A DNA stretch of 64,000 nt from contig NZ_CP109031.1 in the NCBI RefSeq assembly GCF_036226925.1, forward strand, positions 4,092,001 through 4,156,000. The letters are read 5' to 3'. Each line of letters begins with the position of its first letter. The first letter of the stretch is position 1. Below the pieces are notes generated by a model. That model was not told where the DNA came from. It worked only from the letters and a program-made list of their open reading frames with translations, and did not search any database. This DNA comes from Streptomyces sp. NBC_00659 (GTDB taxonomy: Bacteria > Actinomycetota > Actinomycetes > Streptomycetales > Streptomycetaceae). This document shows, in pieces, positions 33,650 through 43,205 of this stretch. A program made the position numbers and the translations under genes.

Positions 33650-35230
33650 ATGGCGCAGGGCGACCCGCCCGGCAGAGACACCGCGGCCGGGAGCGACGGA
33701 CTGCCCGCGGACGCGTCCGACGCGCGGCTGACCGAGCTGCTGCGCGCCGGGACCTCGACCGCGTACGCGGCCCTCCAGGAACTCCGCGCACGCCACCGCG
33801 CCTCGGTCCTCGCCTACGCCCGGCTGTGCACCACCGGCGACTCCGGGGCCGGCCAGCTCGCCGCGCAGACCTTCACCCTCGCGGCCCGCGAGACGGCACG
33901 CGGCATCGACCCGAACGTCCCCTGGCGGCACCAACTCCTGCTGCTCACCGGGCGGGTGGCGGCGGCCTCGTGGGCCCGGGACCAGCGGGCCGCGGGCCTC
34001 GACCCCGGCCTGCTCCTCGTCCTCAGCACGGCGGGCCCCGGCGGCCCCGTCCCGTCGCTGCTCCCGGCCTTCCAGTCCCTCCCGTCCCGCGCCCAGGGGC
34101 TCATCTGGTACGCGGTCGTGGAGCGCGAACCGGCGGAACGGACGGCGGTCATGCTCGGCGTCACGGCCGAGGACGTCACGTACGGCACCGCCCAGGCACT
34201 CCAGTCCCTGGGCCAGGCCTGTCTGAAGTACCGGCTGGCCGCCTCGGACGATCCGCGCTGCGGAGACTTCCGCCGGCTGATCGAGGAGTCGGTGCGGCCC
34301 GACAACCCGCGCTCCAGCACCGACCTGCACACCCACATGGCGCGCTGCGCGCACTGCTCGGCCGCGTACGAGGAACTGACCGCCCTGCGCGACCATCCGC
34401 GCTCCGCCCTGGCCGAGGGCCTGCTGCCGTGGGCGGGTACGGCGTACGTCACGAACGCCGAGCCGACGGGGGCAGCCACGCCCGGGCCTCCCGCCGCCCC
34501 GCGGACGTCGGTGCTTCCCTGGCCGCCGTCCCGCCGGGTCGTCCTGACCTCGGCGGCGGCGCTCGGCGTGGCCCTGGCGCCGGTCCTCTTCCTGCTGCTG
34601 TCCTCGGGCGGCACGCCGTCCGCGGACGCGGCGGGCTCGGTCGCCACGCCCTCGGGCCCGCCCGCGGTGACCATCACGGCGACGGTCCCGGTCACCCCGT
34701 CGGCCCCCACGGCGTCGGCCTCGCCGTCGCCGTCGGCGACGTCGGCGTCGCCCTCCCCGTCCCGTACCTCGGCGCCGCCGAGGTCACCGAGCCCGAAGCC
34801 GAGCCCGACCGCTGTCTTCCGCCCGCCCGACGGCTCCTACGCCCAGGTGGTGAACGTCGCCTCCGGGCTGTGCCTGGACATCCGCGACGGCGACCTGGAG
34901 AAGGGCACGGACGTCGTCACCGCGCCCTGCTCCCCGTCCTCCACCCAGCGCTGGCGCGTCGACACCGGCAGCGGTTCCCTCCGGCCGGCCGCCGACGACG
35001 ACTTCTGCCTGGACAGCCGCGGCTCGGTCGACAAGGGCGTGGGCATCTGGGAGTGCTCCTCGCTCGACGGCGACCACGGCGACCACCTCCGCTTCACCGT
35101 CGACGGGGACGGTGTGATCCGCCCTGCCGTGGCCATCGAGACGGCGATGACACCGGACGGCGACGGCGGGCTGACCCTGGTGCCGCTGAACGGGGGCACG
35201 GGCCAGCGCTGGCGCGCGGGCACCACCTGA
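33650..35230 (+). CDS. membrane protein with sigma-factor-like, zinc-finger and ricin-lectin domains
   Basis: 526 residues. The N-terminal 200 residues resemble ECF sigma regions 2 and 4 (LRARHRASVLAYARLCTTG; LPSRAQGLIWYAVVEREPAERTAVMLGVTAEDV). HMARCAHC (229-236) looks like the HxxxCxxC zinc site of ZAS anti-sigma domains. One membrane helix is near 300-322. A Ser/Pro/Thr linker of about 70 residues leads to a C-terminal ricin-type beta-trefoil (CLDIRDGDLEKGT, FCLDSRGSVDKG, QRW). So a cytoplasmic regulatory part is joined to an external sugar-binding part. Whether the sigma part still binds polymerase is unknown. ATG 33650 has GGGGAGG upstream. Confidence 0.75.
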   Translation: MAQGDPPGRDTAAGSDGLPADASDARLTELLRAGTSTAYAALQELRARHRASVLAYARLCTTGDSGAGQLAAQTFTLAARETARGIDPNVPWRHQLLLLTGRVAAASWARDQRAAGLDPGLLLVLSTAGPGGPVPSLLPAFQSLPSRAQGLIWYAVVEREPAERTAVMLGVTAEDVTYGTAQALQSLGQACLKYRLAASDDPRCGDFRRLIEESVRPDNPRSSTDLHTHMARCAHCSAAYEELTALRDHPRSALAEGLLPWAGTAYVTNAEPTGAATPGPPAAPRTSVLPWPPSRRVVLTSAAALGVALAPVLFLLLSSGGTPSADAAGSVATPSGPPAVTITATVPVTPSAPTASASPSPSATSASPSPSRTSAPPRSPSPKPSPTAVFRPPDGSYAQVVNVASGLCLDIRDGDLEKGTDVVTAPCSPSSTQRWRVDTGSGSLRPAADDDFCLDSRGSVDKGVGIWECSSLDGDHGDHLRFTVDGDGVIRPAVAIETAMTPDGDGGLTLVPLNGGTGQRWRAGTT

Positions 35231-35309
35231 CGGTTCCCCTTCGTCCCGGCCCCGGCCCCGTCTCCGTCCGCGTACGCCGGCCGGCGTCGGCCCGCCTCCG
35301 TCGGCGCGC

Positions 35310-36485
35310 TCAGACCTCGCGGACGCCGCGCCGCCAGACGCCGGTGACCAGTGGGACACCCGGACGGTAGGCGAGGTGGACGTGGCTGGGGGCGTCCAGC
35401 AGGGTGAGGTCCGCGTAGGCGCCCGGCGCGATCCGGCCCACGTCGTCCCGGCGCAGGGCCTTCGCGCCCCCCGCGGTCGCCGACCACACGGCCTCGTCCG
35501 GGGTCATCCGCATGTCCCGTACCGCGAGCGCGATGCAGAAGGGCACGGACGACGTGAAGGACGAGCCCGGGTTGCAGTCGGTGGACAGCGCGACCGTGAC
35601 ACCCGCGTCGATCAGCCTGCGGGCGTTCGGCCACTCGGCGCGGGTGGAGAACTCGGCGCCCGGGAGCAGGGTCGCCACGGTGCCGCCGCTCGCGAGGGCG
35701 TCGACGTCCGCGTCGGTCAGGTGCGTGCAGTGGTCGGCGCTCGCCGCGTCCAGCTCGACGGCGAGCTGGACACCGGGGCCGTACGAGAGCTGGTTGGCGT
35801 GCACGCGCGGGTGCAGGCCCTTCGCCTTGCCCGCCGTGAGGATCGCCCGCGCCTGGTCACCGTCGAAGGCGCCCTTCTCGCAGAAGACGTCCACCCAGCG
35901 GGCGTACGGGGCACAGGCGTCGAGCATCTCGCCGGTCACCAGGGCGACGTAGCCGGCCGGGTCGTCGGCGTAGTCCGGCGAGACGATGTGCGCGCCCAGG
36001 TAGGTGACCTCGTCGGTGTGCGAGGCGGCGATGCGCAGCGCGCGGGCCTCGTCCCGGACGGTCAGGCCGTAGCCCGACTTGGTCTCGAAGGTCGTGGTGC
36101 CCTGGCGGAGGGCTTCGCGCAGGTAGCGGGTGAGGTTGCGCTCCAGTTCCTCGTCGGAGGCGGCGCGGGTGGCGGCGACGGTGGTGCGGATGCCGCCCGC
36201 GCTGTACCCCCGGCCGGACATGCGGGCGTTGAACTCCTGGGTGCGGTCGCCGGCGAAGACCAGGTGCGAGTGGGAGTCGACGAAGCCCGGGATCACCGCG
36301 CGGCCGCCGGCGTCGACCCGGTTGTCAGTGGCGGGTGCTTTGCTTGATTCACCGGTCCACGCGACGCGGTCGCCGTCGATGACGACGGCCGCGTCCTGGA
36401 TCAGACCGAGAGGGGAACCGTCGCCGAGGGAGGGATCGTTGGTGACCAGACCGGCGATGTTGGTGATGACGGTCGTGCTGCTCAT
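35310..36485 (-). CDS. hutI: imidazolonepropionase HutI
   Basis: 391 residues. It hydrolyses 4-imidazolone-5-propionate to N-formimino-L-glutamate, the third step of histidine breakdown. Amidohydrolase metal motif [19 protein letters not shown] (HxH), [32 protein letters not shown] and STDCNPGSS are all as expected. ATG 36485 has a GAGGA site. It is the last gene of the hutU-amidohydrolase-hutF-hutI operon, 71 bases after hutF. Confidence 0.96.
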   Translation of the reverse strand: MSSTTVITNIAGLVTNDPSLGDGSPLGLIQDAAVVIDGDRVAWTGESSKAPATDNRVDAGGRAVIPGFVDSHSHLVFAGDRTQEFNARMSGRGYSAGGIRTTVAATRAASDEELERNLTRYLREALRQGTTTFETKSGYGLTVRDEARALRIAASHTDEVTYLGAHIVSPDYADDPAGYVALVTGEMLDACAPYARWVDVFCEKGAFDGDQARAILTAGKAKGLHPRVHANQLSYGPGVQLAVELDAASADHCTHLTDADVDALASGGTVATLLPGAEFSTRAEWPNARRLIDAGVTVALSTDCNPGSSFTSSVPFCIALAVRDMRMTPDEAVWSATAGGAKALRRDDVGRIAPGAYADLTLLDAPSHVHLAYRPGVPLVTGVWRRGVREV

Positions 36486-36556
36486 GGCGTCCTCAGGGGT
36501 GGCGGGACTGCTGGTGGGGGGCGTCGGGAGGGCGGGGTCTCCCGCCCTCCCGGGAG

Positions 36557-37915
36557 TCAGGAGCGCAGCGCCTGGACGGCGTCCGCGAGCGCTGCCGGCA
36601 CATCCGGTACGAGCGTGTGCGCGCCGTCGCGCACGACGTGCCGGCCCGCCACGACCGTGTGCCGGACATCGGCGCCCGTGGCCGCGAATACGGCTGTCTC
36701 CGCGCCGAGGCGTGGCACCGGTCCCGCTGTTCTGACCGAGTCGAGGGCGATCGTCGTGAAGTCGGCGAGCGCGCCCGTCTCGATGCTGCCCGCGTCGTCC
36801 CAGCCGAGGGCCGCGTGGCCGTCGGCGGAGGCGGCGCGCAGCAGGGCGGCGGCCGTCCAGTGACCGCGGGTCCGGGTGCGCAGCCGCTCGTTCAGCTCCA
36901 TCGCGCGGGCCTCTTCGAGGAGGTCGATGACGGCGTGGCTGTCGGAGCCGAGCGACAGGGCCGAGCCCGCGCGCTGGAGGGCGACGGCGGGGCCGATGCC
37001 GTCGGCGAGGTCGCGTTCGGTGGTCGGGCACATGCAGGTGCCGGTGCCGGAGCCGCCGAGCAGGGCGATGTCCTCGTCGGTGAGGTGCGTGTTGTGGACG
37101 CCGGTGGTGCGCGGTCCGAGGACACCGTGGTCGGCGAGCAGCCGGGTGGGCGTGCGGCCGTGGGCGGCGAGGCAGGCCTCGTTCTCCGCCGTCTGCTCGG
37201 ACAGGTGCACATGGAGCGGGGCGCGCCGCTCCTCGGCCCAGCGCGCCACGGTGGCGAGCTGTCCGGCGGGCACGGCCCGTACGGAGTGGATCGCCGCGCC
37301 GATCCGTGCGTGATCCCGGTCCTTGAGAAGTGAAGAGCGTTCCGCCCAGGCGTCGGCGGTGCCGTCGGAGAAGCGCCGCTGGTGCGGGTTGGGCGGCTGC
37401 CCGAAGCCGGAGGAGAGGTAGGCCGTGTCGAGCAGGGTGATGCGGATCCCGGCGTCGGCGGCTGCGGCGATGAGTGCCTCGCCCATGGCGTTGGGGTCGG
37501 CGTAGGGGGTGCCGTCGTGGGCGTGGTGCACGTAGTGGAACTCGCCGACGGAGGTGACTCCGGCGAGCGCCATCTCCGCGTACACCGCGCGGGCCAGCGC
37601 GTGGTAGGTCTCCGGGGTCAGCCGGTCCGCGAAGGAGTACATGATCTCGCGCCAGGTCCAGAAGGTGCCGGAGCCGACCTGGACGGTGCCGCGCAGAGCT
37701 CGGTGGAAGGCGTGCGAGTGGGCGTTGGCGAGGCCGGGGAGGGTGAGTCCGCGCAGGATCTCGGCTCCCGGCGGCGGGGTGTCGACGCCGGTGCGGACGT
37801 CGGTGACACGGCCGTCGGCACCGGCCTCGGAGCCGCCGCCCGACACGGTCACGGCGACGCCCGGCTCGACGTTCGTGCCGAGCCAGGCGTGTTCCAGCCA
37901 GTACGTCTGTGTCAC
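36557..37915 (-). CDS. hutF: formimidoylglutamate deiminase HutF
   Basis: 452 residues, amidohydrolase superfamily. It deiminates N-formimino-L-glutamate to N-formyl-L-glutamate and ammonia. Metal and substrate motifs: [43 protein letters not shown] and [17 protein letters not shown] 37915 overlaps the amidohydrolase stop (GTGA). The frame continues upstream to 39178 but that is antisense shadow. Its presence shows histidine is degraded by the two-step deiminase route rather than by direct HutG formimidase. Confidence 0.92.
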   Translation of the reverse strand: MTQTYWLEHAWLGTNVEPGVAVTVSGGGSEAGADGRVTDVRTGVDTPPPGAEILRGLTLPGLANAHSHAFHRALRGTVQVGSGTFWTWREIMYSFADRLTPETYHALARAVYAEMALAGVTSVGEFHYVHHAHDGTPYADPNAMGEALIAAAADAGIRITLLDTAYLSSGFGQPPNPHQRRFSDGTADAWAERSSLLKDRDHARIGAAIHSVRAVPAGQLATVARWAEERRAPLHVHLSEQTAENEACLAAHGRTPTRLLADHGVLGPRTTGVHNTHLTDEDIALLGGSGTGTCMCPTTERDLADGIGPAVALQRAGSALSLGSDSHAVIDLLEEARAMELNERLRTRTRGHWTAAALLRAASADGHAALGWDDAGSIETGALADFTTIALDSVRTAGPVPRLGAETAVFAATGADVRHTVVAGRHVVRDGAHTLVPDVPAALADAVQALRS

Positions 37916-39135
37916 CTGCAGGCCAGCCCTTCGAGTACGTCGGCGAGTGCGGTCACCCCGGCCACGCAGTCGTCCTCGGCGGCGAACTCCGCCGGGGAGT
38001 GCGAGACACCCGTGGGGTTGCGTACGAACAGCATGGCGGTCGGGACGGTGCCGGAGAGGATTCCGGCGTCGTGTCCGGCACCGGTCCCGAGAACGGGGAC
38101 GTTCAGGACGGCGTCCCGCTCCTTGCCCAGGATGCGGGCGAGTTCGTCGCGCAGGGCGTGCTCGAACTCGACGACGGGGGTGAACGACTCGCGGATCACG
38201 TCGAGTTCGACGCCCTGCGCGTCGGCGTACTCGCGGGCCGCCTTCTCGACGCCGCCGACGACCGTGTCGAGGGTCGCCTGGTCGGCGGCGCGGGAGTCGA
38301 GCCAGCCGCGCACGAGGGAGGGGATGGCGTTCACGCCGTTGGGCTCGACCGCGATCTTGCCGAAGGTGGCGACGGCGCCCGCGAGCCGGGCCTCGCGGCG
38401 GGCGGCGAGGACGGTCTCGGCGTACGGCAGCATCGGGTCGTGACGGTCCACGAGCCGGGTCGTGCCGGCGTGGTTGGCCTCGCCCCGGAAGTCGAAGCGC
38501 CAGCGGCCGTGCGGCCAGATGGCGCTGGCGATGCCGACCTGGTCGCCGCCGATGTCGAGGGCGCGGCCCTGCTCGACGTGGAGTTCGACGAAGGCGCCGA
38601 TCCGGCCGAGCCGCTCGGGGTCGGGGCCGATGCCGGCGGGGTCGTACCCGGCGCGTTCCATGGCCTGCGGCAGGGTGATGCCGTCGGCGTCGGTGAGCCG
38701 GTGCGCCTGGTCGACGGTGAGCTGTCCGGCGGCCAGCCGGGAGCCGACGCAGGCGAGCCCGAACCGGGCGCCCTCCTCGTCGCCGAAGTTGACGATGGCG
38801 AGGGGCTTGGTGAACTGCACTCCACGGGCTCGGAGTTCGTCGAGCGCGGCGAAGGAGGAGACGACACCGAGGGGGCCGTCGAAGGCGCCGCCGTCGGGCA
38901 CGGAGTCCAGGTGCGAGCCGGTGACCACGGCGTCCCCGGCGGCGGGGTCGCCGAGCCAGGCCCACTGGTTGCCGTTGCGGTCGAGCTCGTAGGTAAGCCC
39001 GCGGGACTCGGCCTGCTGCCGGAACCAGGCGCGGCAGTCGGTGTCGGCCCCGGTCCAGGCGAACCGGCGGTAGCCGCCGGAGGCGGAACTGCGGCCGATC
39101 GGCAGCAGCTCCGCCCACATGCTGTGGAACGTCAC
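37912..39135 (-). CDS. M20-family amidohydrolase (allantoate amidohydrolase-like) in hut operon
   Basis: 407 residues. Zinc-binding motifs of the allantoate amidohydrolase/N-carbamoyl-amino-acid hydrolase group: [50 protein letters not shown] and GTGAGHDAG. By sequence it would cleave ureido or N-acyl amino acids. Its place between hutU and hutF, with GTGA overlaps at both ends, suggests it does the last step here: N-formylglutamate to glutamate and formate, replacing HutG. That is inference; a general N-carbamoyl hydrolase role is the alternative. Confidence 0.85.
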   Translation of the reverse strand: MTFHSMWAELLPIGRSSASGGYRRFAWTGADTDCRAWFRQQAESRGLTYELDRNGNQWAWLGDPAAGDAVVTGSHLDSVPDGGAFDGPLGVVSSFAALDELRARGVQFTKPLAIVNFGDEEGARFGLACVGSRLAAGQLTVDQAHRLTDADGITLPQAMERAGYDPAGIGPDPERLGRIGAFVELHVEQGRALDIGGDQVGIASAIWPHGRWRFDFRGEANHAGTTRLVDRHDPMLPYAETVLAARREARLAGAVATFGKIAVEPNGVNAIPSLVRGWLDSRAADQATLDTVVGGVEKAAREYADAQGVELDVIRESFTPVVEFEHALRDELARILGKERDAVLNVPVLGTGAGHDAGILSGTVPTAMLFVRNPTGVSHSPAEFAAEDDCVAGVTALADVLEGLACR

Positions 39136-40826
39136 GCGGCGCCGCCTTCGTCACCCTCACGCATCGGGATGCGCACACCGCGCTCGTCCGCGACGGACTC
39201 GGCGATGTCGTAACCCGCGTCGACGTGGCGGATGACGCCCATGCCGGGGTCGTTCGTCAGGACGCGGCGGATCTTCTCGCCGGCAAGCTTGGTGCCGTCG
39301 GCGACGGAGACCTGGCCGGCGTGGATGGAGCGGCCCATGCCGACGCCGCCGCCGTGGTGGATGGAGACCCAGGAGGCGCCGGAGGCGACGTTCACCATGG
39401 CGTTCAGCAGCGGCCAGTCGGCGATCGCGTCGGAGCCGTCGAGCATGGCCTCGGTCTCGCGGTACGGGGAGGCGACGGAGCCGCAGTCGAGGTGGTCGCG
39501 GCCGATGGCGAGGGGAGCGGCGAGTTCGCCGGAGGCCACCATGTCGTTGAAGCGCTCGCCGGCCTTGTCGCGCTCGCCGTAGCCGAGCCAGCAGATACGG
39601 GCGGGCAGGCCCTGGAAGTGGACGCGCTCACCGGCCAGCTTGATCCAGCGGTGCAGCGATTCGTTCTCCGGGAAGAGGTCGAGGATCGCCTTGTCCGTCT
39701 TGTGGATGTCGGAGGCCTCGCCGGACAGGGCGGCCCAGCGGAAGGGGCCCTTGCCTTCGGAGAACAGCGGGCGGATGTAGGCGGGGACGAAGCCGGGGAA
39801 GGCGAAGGCGCGGTCGTACCCGGCGAGCTGGGCCTCGCCGCGGATGGAGTTGCCGTAGTCGAAGACCTCGGCGCCGGCGTCCATGAAGCCGACCATGGCC
39901 TCGACGTGCTTGGCCATGGACTCGCGGGCGCGGGTGGTGAAGCCCGCCGGGTCCTTGGCGGCCGCGTCGGCCATGTCGTCGAAGTCGATGCCGACGGGGA
40001 GGTAGGCGAGGGGGTCGTGGGCCGAGGTCTGGTCGGTCACGATGTCGATGGGGGCGCCCTCGGCGAGCATGCGGGGCAACAGCTCCGCCGCGTTGCCGAG
40101 CAGACCGATGGAGAGCGGCTTGCGCTGGTCACGGGCCTCGACGGCGAGCTGGAGGGCGTGCTCCAGGGAGTCGGCCCGCACGTCCAGGTAGCGGTGCTCG
40201 ATCCGGCGCTCGATGGCGCGCGGGTCCACGTCGATGCAGATGGCGACGCCGTCGTTCATCGTCACGGCGAGCGGCTGGGCGCCGCCCATGCCGCCGAGGC
40301 CGGCGGTGAGGGTGATCGTCCCGGCGAGGGTGCCGTTGACCCCTCCTTTACCAATTGAATGCAGCTTCGCGGCGACGGCGGAGAAGGTCTCGTAGGTGCC
40401 CTGGAGGATGCCCTGGGTGCCGATGTAGATCCAGGAACCGGCGGTCATCTGGCCGTACATGGTGAGGCCGAGCTGCTCCAGGCGCCGGAACTCCTCCCAG
40501 TTCGCCCAGTCGCCGACCAGGTTGGAGTTGGCGATGAGGACGCGCGGGGCCCACTCGTGGGTCTGCATGACGCCGACGGGGCGGCCGGACTGGACGAGCA
40601 TCGTCTCGTCCTGCTTGAGGGTCCTGAGCGTGCGGACCATGGCGTCGAAGGAGCGCCAGTCCCGGGCCGCCTTGCCGGTGCCGCCGTAGACGACGAGTTT
40701 GTCGGGGTGCTCGGCGACCTCGGGGTCGAGGTTGTTCTGCAGCATCCGCAGGGCGGCTTCCTGCTGCCATCCCAGGGCGCTCAGTTCCGTACCGCGCGGC
40801 GCTCGGACGGGGCGGGGTCCTGACAT
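39132..40826 (-). CDS. hutU: urocanate hydratase HutU
   Basis: 564 residues. It converts urocanate to imidazolonepropionate using tightly bound NAD as electrophile. Family motifs are all present: [85 protein letters not shown] (conserved Cys) and HHGGGVGMG. Just before GTLAG sits [10 protein letters not shown], several residues more than I expect, encoded by AT-rich codons. ATG 40826 has GGGAGG upstream. First gene of the hut operon; a possible operator lies upstream. Confidence 0.96.
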   Translation of the reverse strand: MSGPRPVRAPRGTELSALGWQQEAALRMLQNNLDPEVAEHPDKLVVYGGTGKAARDWRSFDAMVRTLRTLKQDETMLVQSGRPVGVMQTHEWAPRVLIANSNLVGDWANWEEFRRLEQLGLTMYGQMTAGSWIYIGTQGILQGTYETFSAVAAKLHSIGKGGVNGTLAGTITLTAGLGGMGGAQPLAVTMNDGVAICIDVDPRAIERRIEHRYLDVRADSLEHALQLAVEARDQRKPLSIGLLGNAAELLPRMLAEGAPIDIVTDQTSAHDPLAYLPVGIDFDDMADAAAKDPAGFTTRARESMAKHVEAMVGFMDAGAEVFDYGNSIRGEAQLAGYDRAFAFPGFVPAYIRPLFSEGKGPFRWAALSGEASDIHKTDKAILDLFPENESLHRWIKLAGERVHFQGLPARICWLGYGERDKAGERFNDMVASGELAAPLAIGRDHLDCGSVASPYRETEAMLDGSDAIADWPLLNAMVNVASGASWVSIHHGGGVGMGRSIHAGQVSVADGTKLAGEKIRRVLTNDPGMGVIRHVDAGYDIAESVADERGVRIPMREGDEGGAA

Positions 40827-41008
40827 GGTCTGCCTCCCAGCGGACTGTTGCTATAGATATTCACATCCTGGCCTTTTGAATAGAGCTAGTCAATAGGCGC
40901 GTGGCCCCGCACGCCCCCCTCTCGGGTGTTTGGCTGGGACGCATGGGCGCAGACATGGACAGGACAGGGGATCGGGCGGACGACGGCCACGGGGCGGGTG
41001 GGGCTGCG
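40827..41008. promoter_or_regulatory. divergent promoter region of hut operon and PLP-enzyme gene
   Basis: The stretch 40845-40895 is unusually AT-rich and contains the inverted repeat TATTCA-N13-TGAATA (40858-40863 and 40877-40882) plus a nearby ctagtcaatag. It probably holds the hut promoter and a repressor site. The PLP-enzyme start is uncertain, so the right-hand part may be coding. Confidence 0.5.
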
Positions 41009-42367
41009 ATGTCTTCGGCGGGGACTTCGGACGCGGTGCGGGTCTCGCGGCGGGACGACGCCGTGCGGGCTGCCGTGGAGCAGGGGCTCCTCGGTCCCGA
41101 CCGTCCCATCGTCGCGCTCCTCGACGTCCCCGGCATCCGGGCCTCGGCCGCCGCGCTGCACGCCGCCTTCGACGCCGTGACCGCTCCCGGCACCCCCGTG
41201 CTGCACACCTTCGCGGTGAAGGCGACGCCCCTCGTGCCCGTACTGCGGCTGCTGCGCGAGCAGGGCATCGGCGCGGAGGTGGCGAGCCCCGGGGAGCTCG
41301 CGCTCGCCACGGCGGCCGGGATCCCGGCCGGGCAGACCGTGCTCGACTCGCCGGCCAAGACGCCCGCCGAACTGCGCGAGGCGCTGGCGCTGGGCGTCGC
41401 GGTCAACGCGGACAGCCCGCAGGAGCTGGACCGCATCGACGCCGCCGTCCGCTCGGCCGCCACCGGATCCCCTCTCGGAATCCGGGTGAACCCGCAGGTC
41501 GGCGGGGGTTCGATCGAGGCACTGTCGACGGCGACGGCGACCTCCAAGTTCGGGGTCGCGCTGCGGGACGAGGGGGCACGCGCGTGGATCCTGCGGGCGT
41601 ACGCCGACCGGCCCTGGCTGACCCGGCTGCACGCGCACTCGGGCTCGCAGGGCATGCCGCTCCCGCTGATGGCGCGGGGCGTGGCGGAGACGTACGCGCT
41701 GGCCGAGGAGATCAACCGGCACGTCGGGCGACGGCAGGTCGACACGATCGACATCGGCGGCGGACTGCCCGTCGACTTCACCTCCGACGCCACCGCACCG
41801 ACGTACGAGCAGTACGCGCGGCTGCTCGCGGAGGTGACACCGGGCCTGTTCGACGGGCGGTACGGGCTGGTCACCGAGTTCGGGCGGTCCCTGCTGGCCA
41901 AGCACGGGACGGTGCTGGCCCGGGTCGAGTACGCGAAGTCCGCCGGGGGCAGGGCGATCGCGGTCACCCATGCTGGGGTGCAGGTGGCGACCCGCACGGT
42001 GTACGCGCCGGGGTCGTGGCCGCTGCGGATCGCCGCGTACGACGCGAAGGGCCGCCCCAAGACGGGGCCGGACGTCGTCCAGGACGTCGCGGGCCCGGCC
42101 TGCTTCGCGGGCGACCTGCTCGCCGAGGGCCGCCCGCTGCCGCTGCTCGAACAGGGCGACCACGTGGCCGCGCTGGACACGGGCGCGTACTACTTCGCCC
42201 ACCACTACGCGTACAACTCGCTGGCCCGCCCCGGCGTCTACGGCTTCGCACCGGCCGGAGGCGACGCGGGAGGCGTGCGCTTCGCGGTCGTGCGGGAGCC
42301 GCAGGCCCTCGCCGAGATCGTCGCGGAGTCGGGCGGCGCGCACACCCGCTCACTCACCAACCTGTGA
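41009..42367 (+). CDS. fold-type III PLP enzyme, decarboxylase-like
   Basis: About 452 residues from ATG 41009, which has GGTGGGG upstream (40943, 40955 and 40901 are in-frame alternatives). It has the alanine-racemase TIM-barrel: the PLP lysine in LHTFAVKATP, HAHSGSQ, DIGGGLPVDF and TEFGRSLLAKHG. The C-terminal beta domain has GPACFAGDLLAEG, the CxxxD site of diaminopimelate/ornithine decarboxylases, and DTGAYYFAHHYAYN. It resembles LysA or Y4yA-type proteins, but is too divergent to call LysA. It is divergent from the hut operon. Substrate unknown. Confidence 0.83.
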   Translation: MSSAGTSDAVRVSRRDDAVRAAVEQGLLGPDRPIVALLDVPGIRASAAALHAAFDAVTAPGTPVLHTFAVKATPLVPVLRLLREQGIGAEVASPGELALATAAGIPAGQTVLDSPAKTPAELREALALGVAVNADSPQELDRIDAAVRSAATGSPLGIRVNPQVGGGSIEALSTATATSKFGVALRDEGARAWILRAYADRPWLTRLHAHSGSQGMPLPLMARGVAETYALAEEINRHVGRRQVDTIDIGGGLPVDFTSDATAPTYEQYARLLAEVTPGLFDGRYGLVTEFGRSLLAKHGTVLARVEYAKSAGGRAIAVTHAGVQVATRTVYAPGSWPLRIAAYDAKGRPKTGPDVVQDVAGPACFAGDLLAEGRPLPLLEQGDHVAALDTGAYYFAHHYAYNSLARPGVYGFAPAGGDAGGVRFAVVREPQALAEIVAESGGAHTRSLTNL

Positions 42368-42797
42368 GCCGGCGAGATTCCCCCCTCCGACCGACGGACA
42401 GACCCAGCCCTCCGGCCCGCCTTTTGACCGGGAAGATCCAGCCCCTCCGGCGTTTGAGGAGCGGGGTCCGGGGCGGAGCCCCGAGACGGGAAGGGGCGGA
42501 GGGGGCGAATCCAAGAAGGGCGGCACCGGCCGACCGGCACCGCACCGACCGGCGGACACCGGGGCGCACGGAAAACGGCAGACGCCCATGCGCACCCATA
42601 TGCGCCCCACCCCACCGCTCCAGGACAGCACAAACGGACCACAGGTGGTTTGAGCGCGCCCGAGAATGTGGTCAGTTGACCCACCTTAGTCAGCGCGGGC
42701 ATTTTCCACAGGAAAATGCCGGATCACTCCCTTCCCGTGCACACAGTGCGTAACTTCGGCGTCACTCGGCCGAACCCTTTGGCGGGAGGGAGACACG
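42368..42797. other. 430-bp intergenic region with a dispersed repeat
   Basis: It carries one copy of a repeat shared with 52.1-52.3 kb (42434-42492), then a less GC-rich promoter zone before the Roadblock-like gene (about 42640-42790). Several open frames cross the area but none has coding character. Confidence 0.6.
42434..42492. repeat. dispersed intergenic repeat, family A copy
   Basis: agatccagcccctccgg, cgtttgaggagcgggg and ccggggcggagccccg run in this order, nearly identical to two copies at 52108-52162 and 52202-52260. The last part is palindromic (ggggtccggggcggagcccc). Confidence 0.85.
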
Positions 42798-43205
42798 GTG
42801 CCCGGTATCGACGAGTGCCTGCTGGAGGCCATGACACTGCCCGGGGCGCGAGGCGCCTCGGTGGTCGACTGGACCAGCGGCCTGGCTCTGGGCACGGTCG
42901 GTGACGCTCCGGGCGACGACCACGAGACGACCGCGGCGGAGGCCGCCGAGCTGGCCCGGCTCGCCGCGGAGAACCGCTCGTTCGCACCCAAGGGCGGTTC
43001 CGACTGGTCCGAGTGGTCAGACCAGGAGACCCCCATCGAAGACCTGATCATCAGCAACCGCGACAGCTATCACGTCCTGCGATTCGTCCGGACCGCCTTC
43101 GACAGCAGCGTGTTCCTCCATCTGTGGCTGGCCCGCTCGGACGGCAACCTCGCCCTGGCACGGATCCGGCTGGGCGAGATGGCCGGACGGCTGGTGCTCG
43201 TATGA
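42798..43205 (+). CDS. Roadblock/LC7-like small protein
   Basis: 135 residues. Its core ARGASVVDWTSGLALGTVG matches ATGAALVDYTSGMALGTIG in the protein encoded at 44601, so the two are paralogues. The second half (EDLIISNRDSYHVLRFVRT and LHLWLARSDGNLALARIRL) also aligns. An acidic insert with ETTAAEAAELARLAAENR separates the halves. Roadblock proteins usually act as scaffolds or GTPase partners; no GTPase is adjacent. It starts a tightly linked group of four genes and its stop overlaps the next start (ATGA). Confidence 0.8.
   Translation: MPGIDECLLEAMTLPGARGASVVDWTSGLALGTVGDAPGDDHETTAAEAAELARLAAENRSFAPKGGSDWSEWSDQETPIEDLIISNRDSYHVLRFVRTAFDSSVFLHLWLARSDGNLALARIRLGEMAGRLVLV

Noticed and set aside
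36557..39178. An 873-residue minus-strand frame over hutF
   Set aside because: The N-terminal half is Arg/Pro/Ala-rich shadow of the amidohydrolase gene in another frame; HutF begins at the GTGA overlap.
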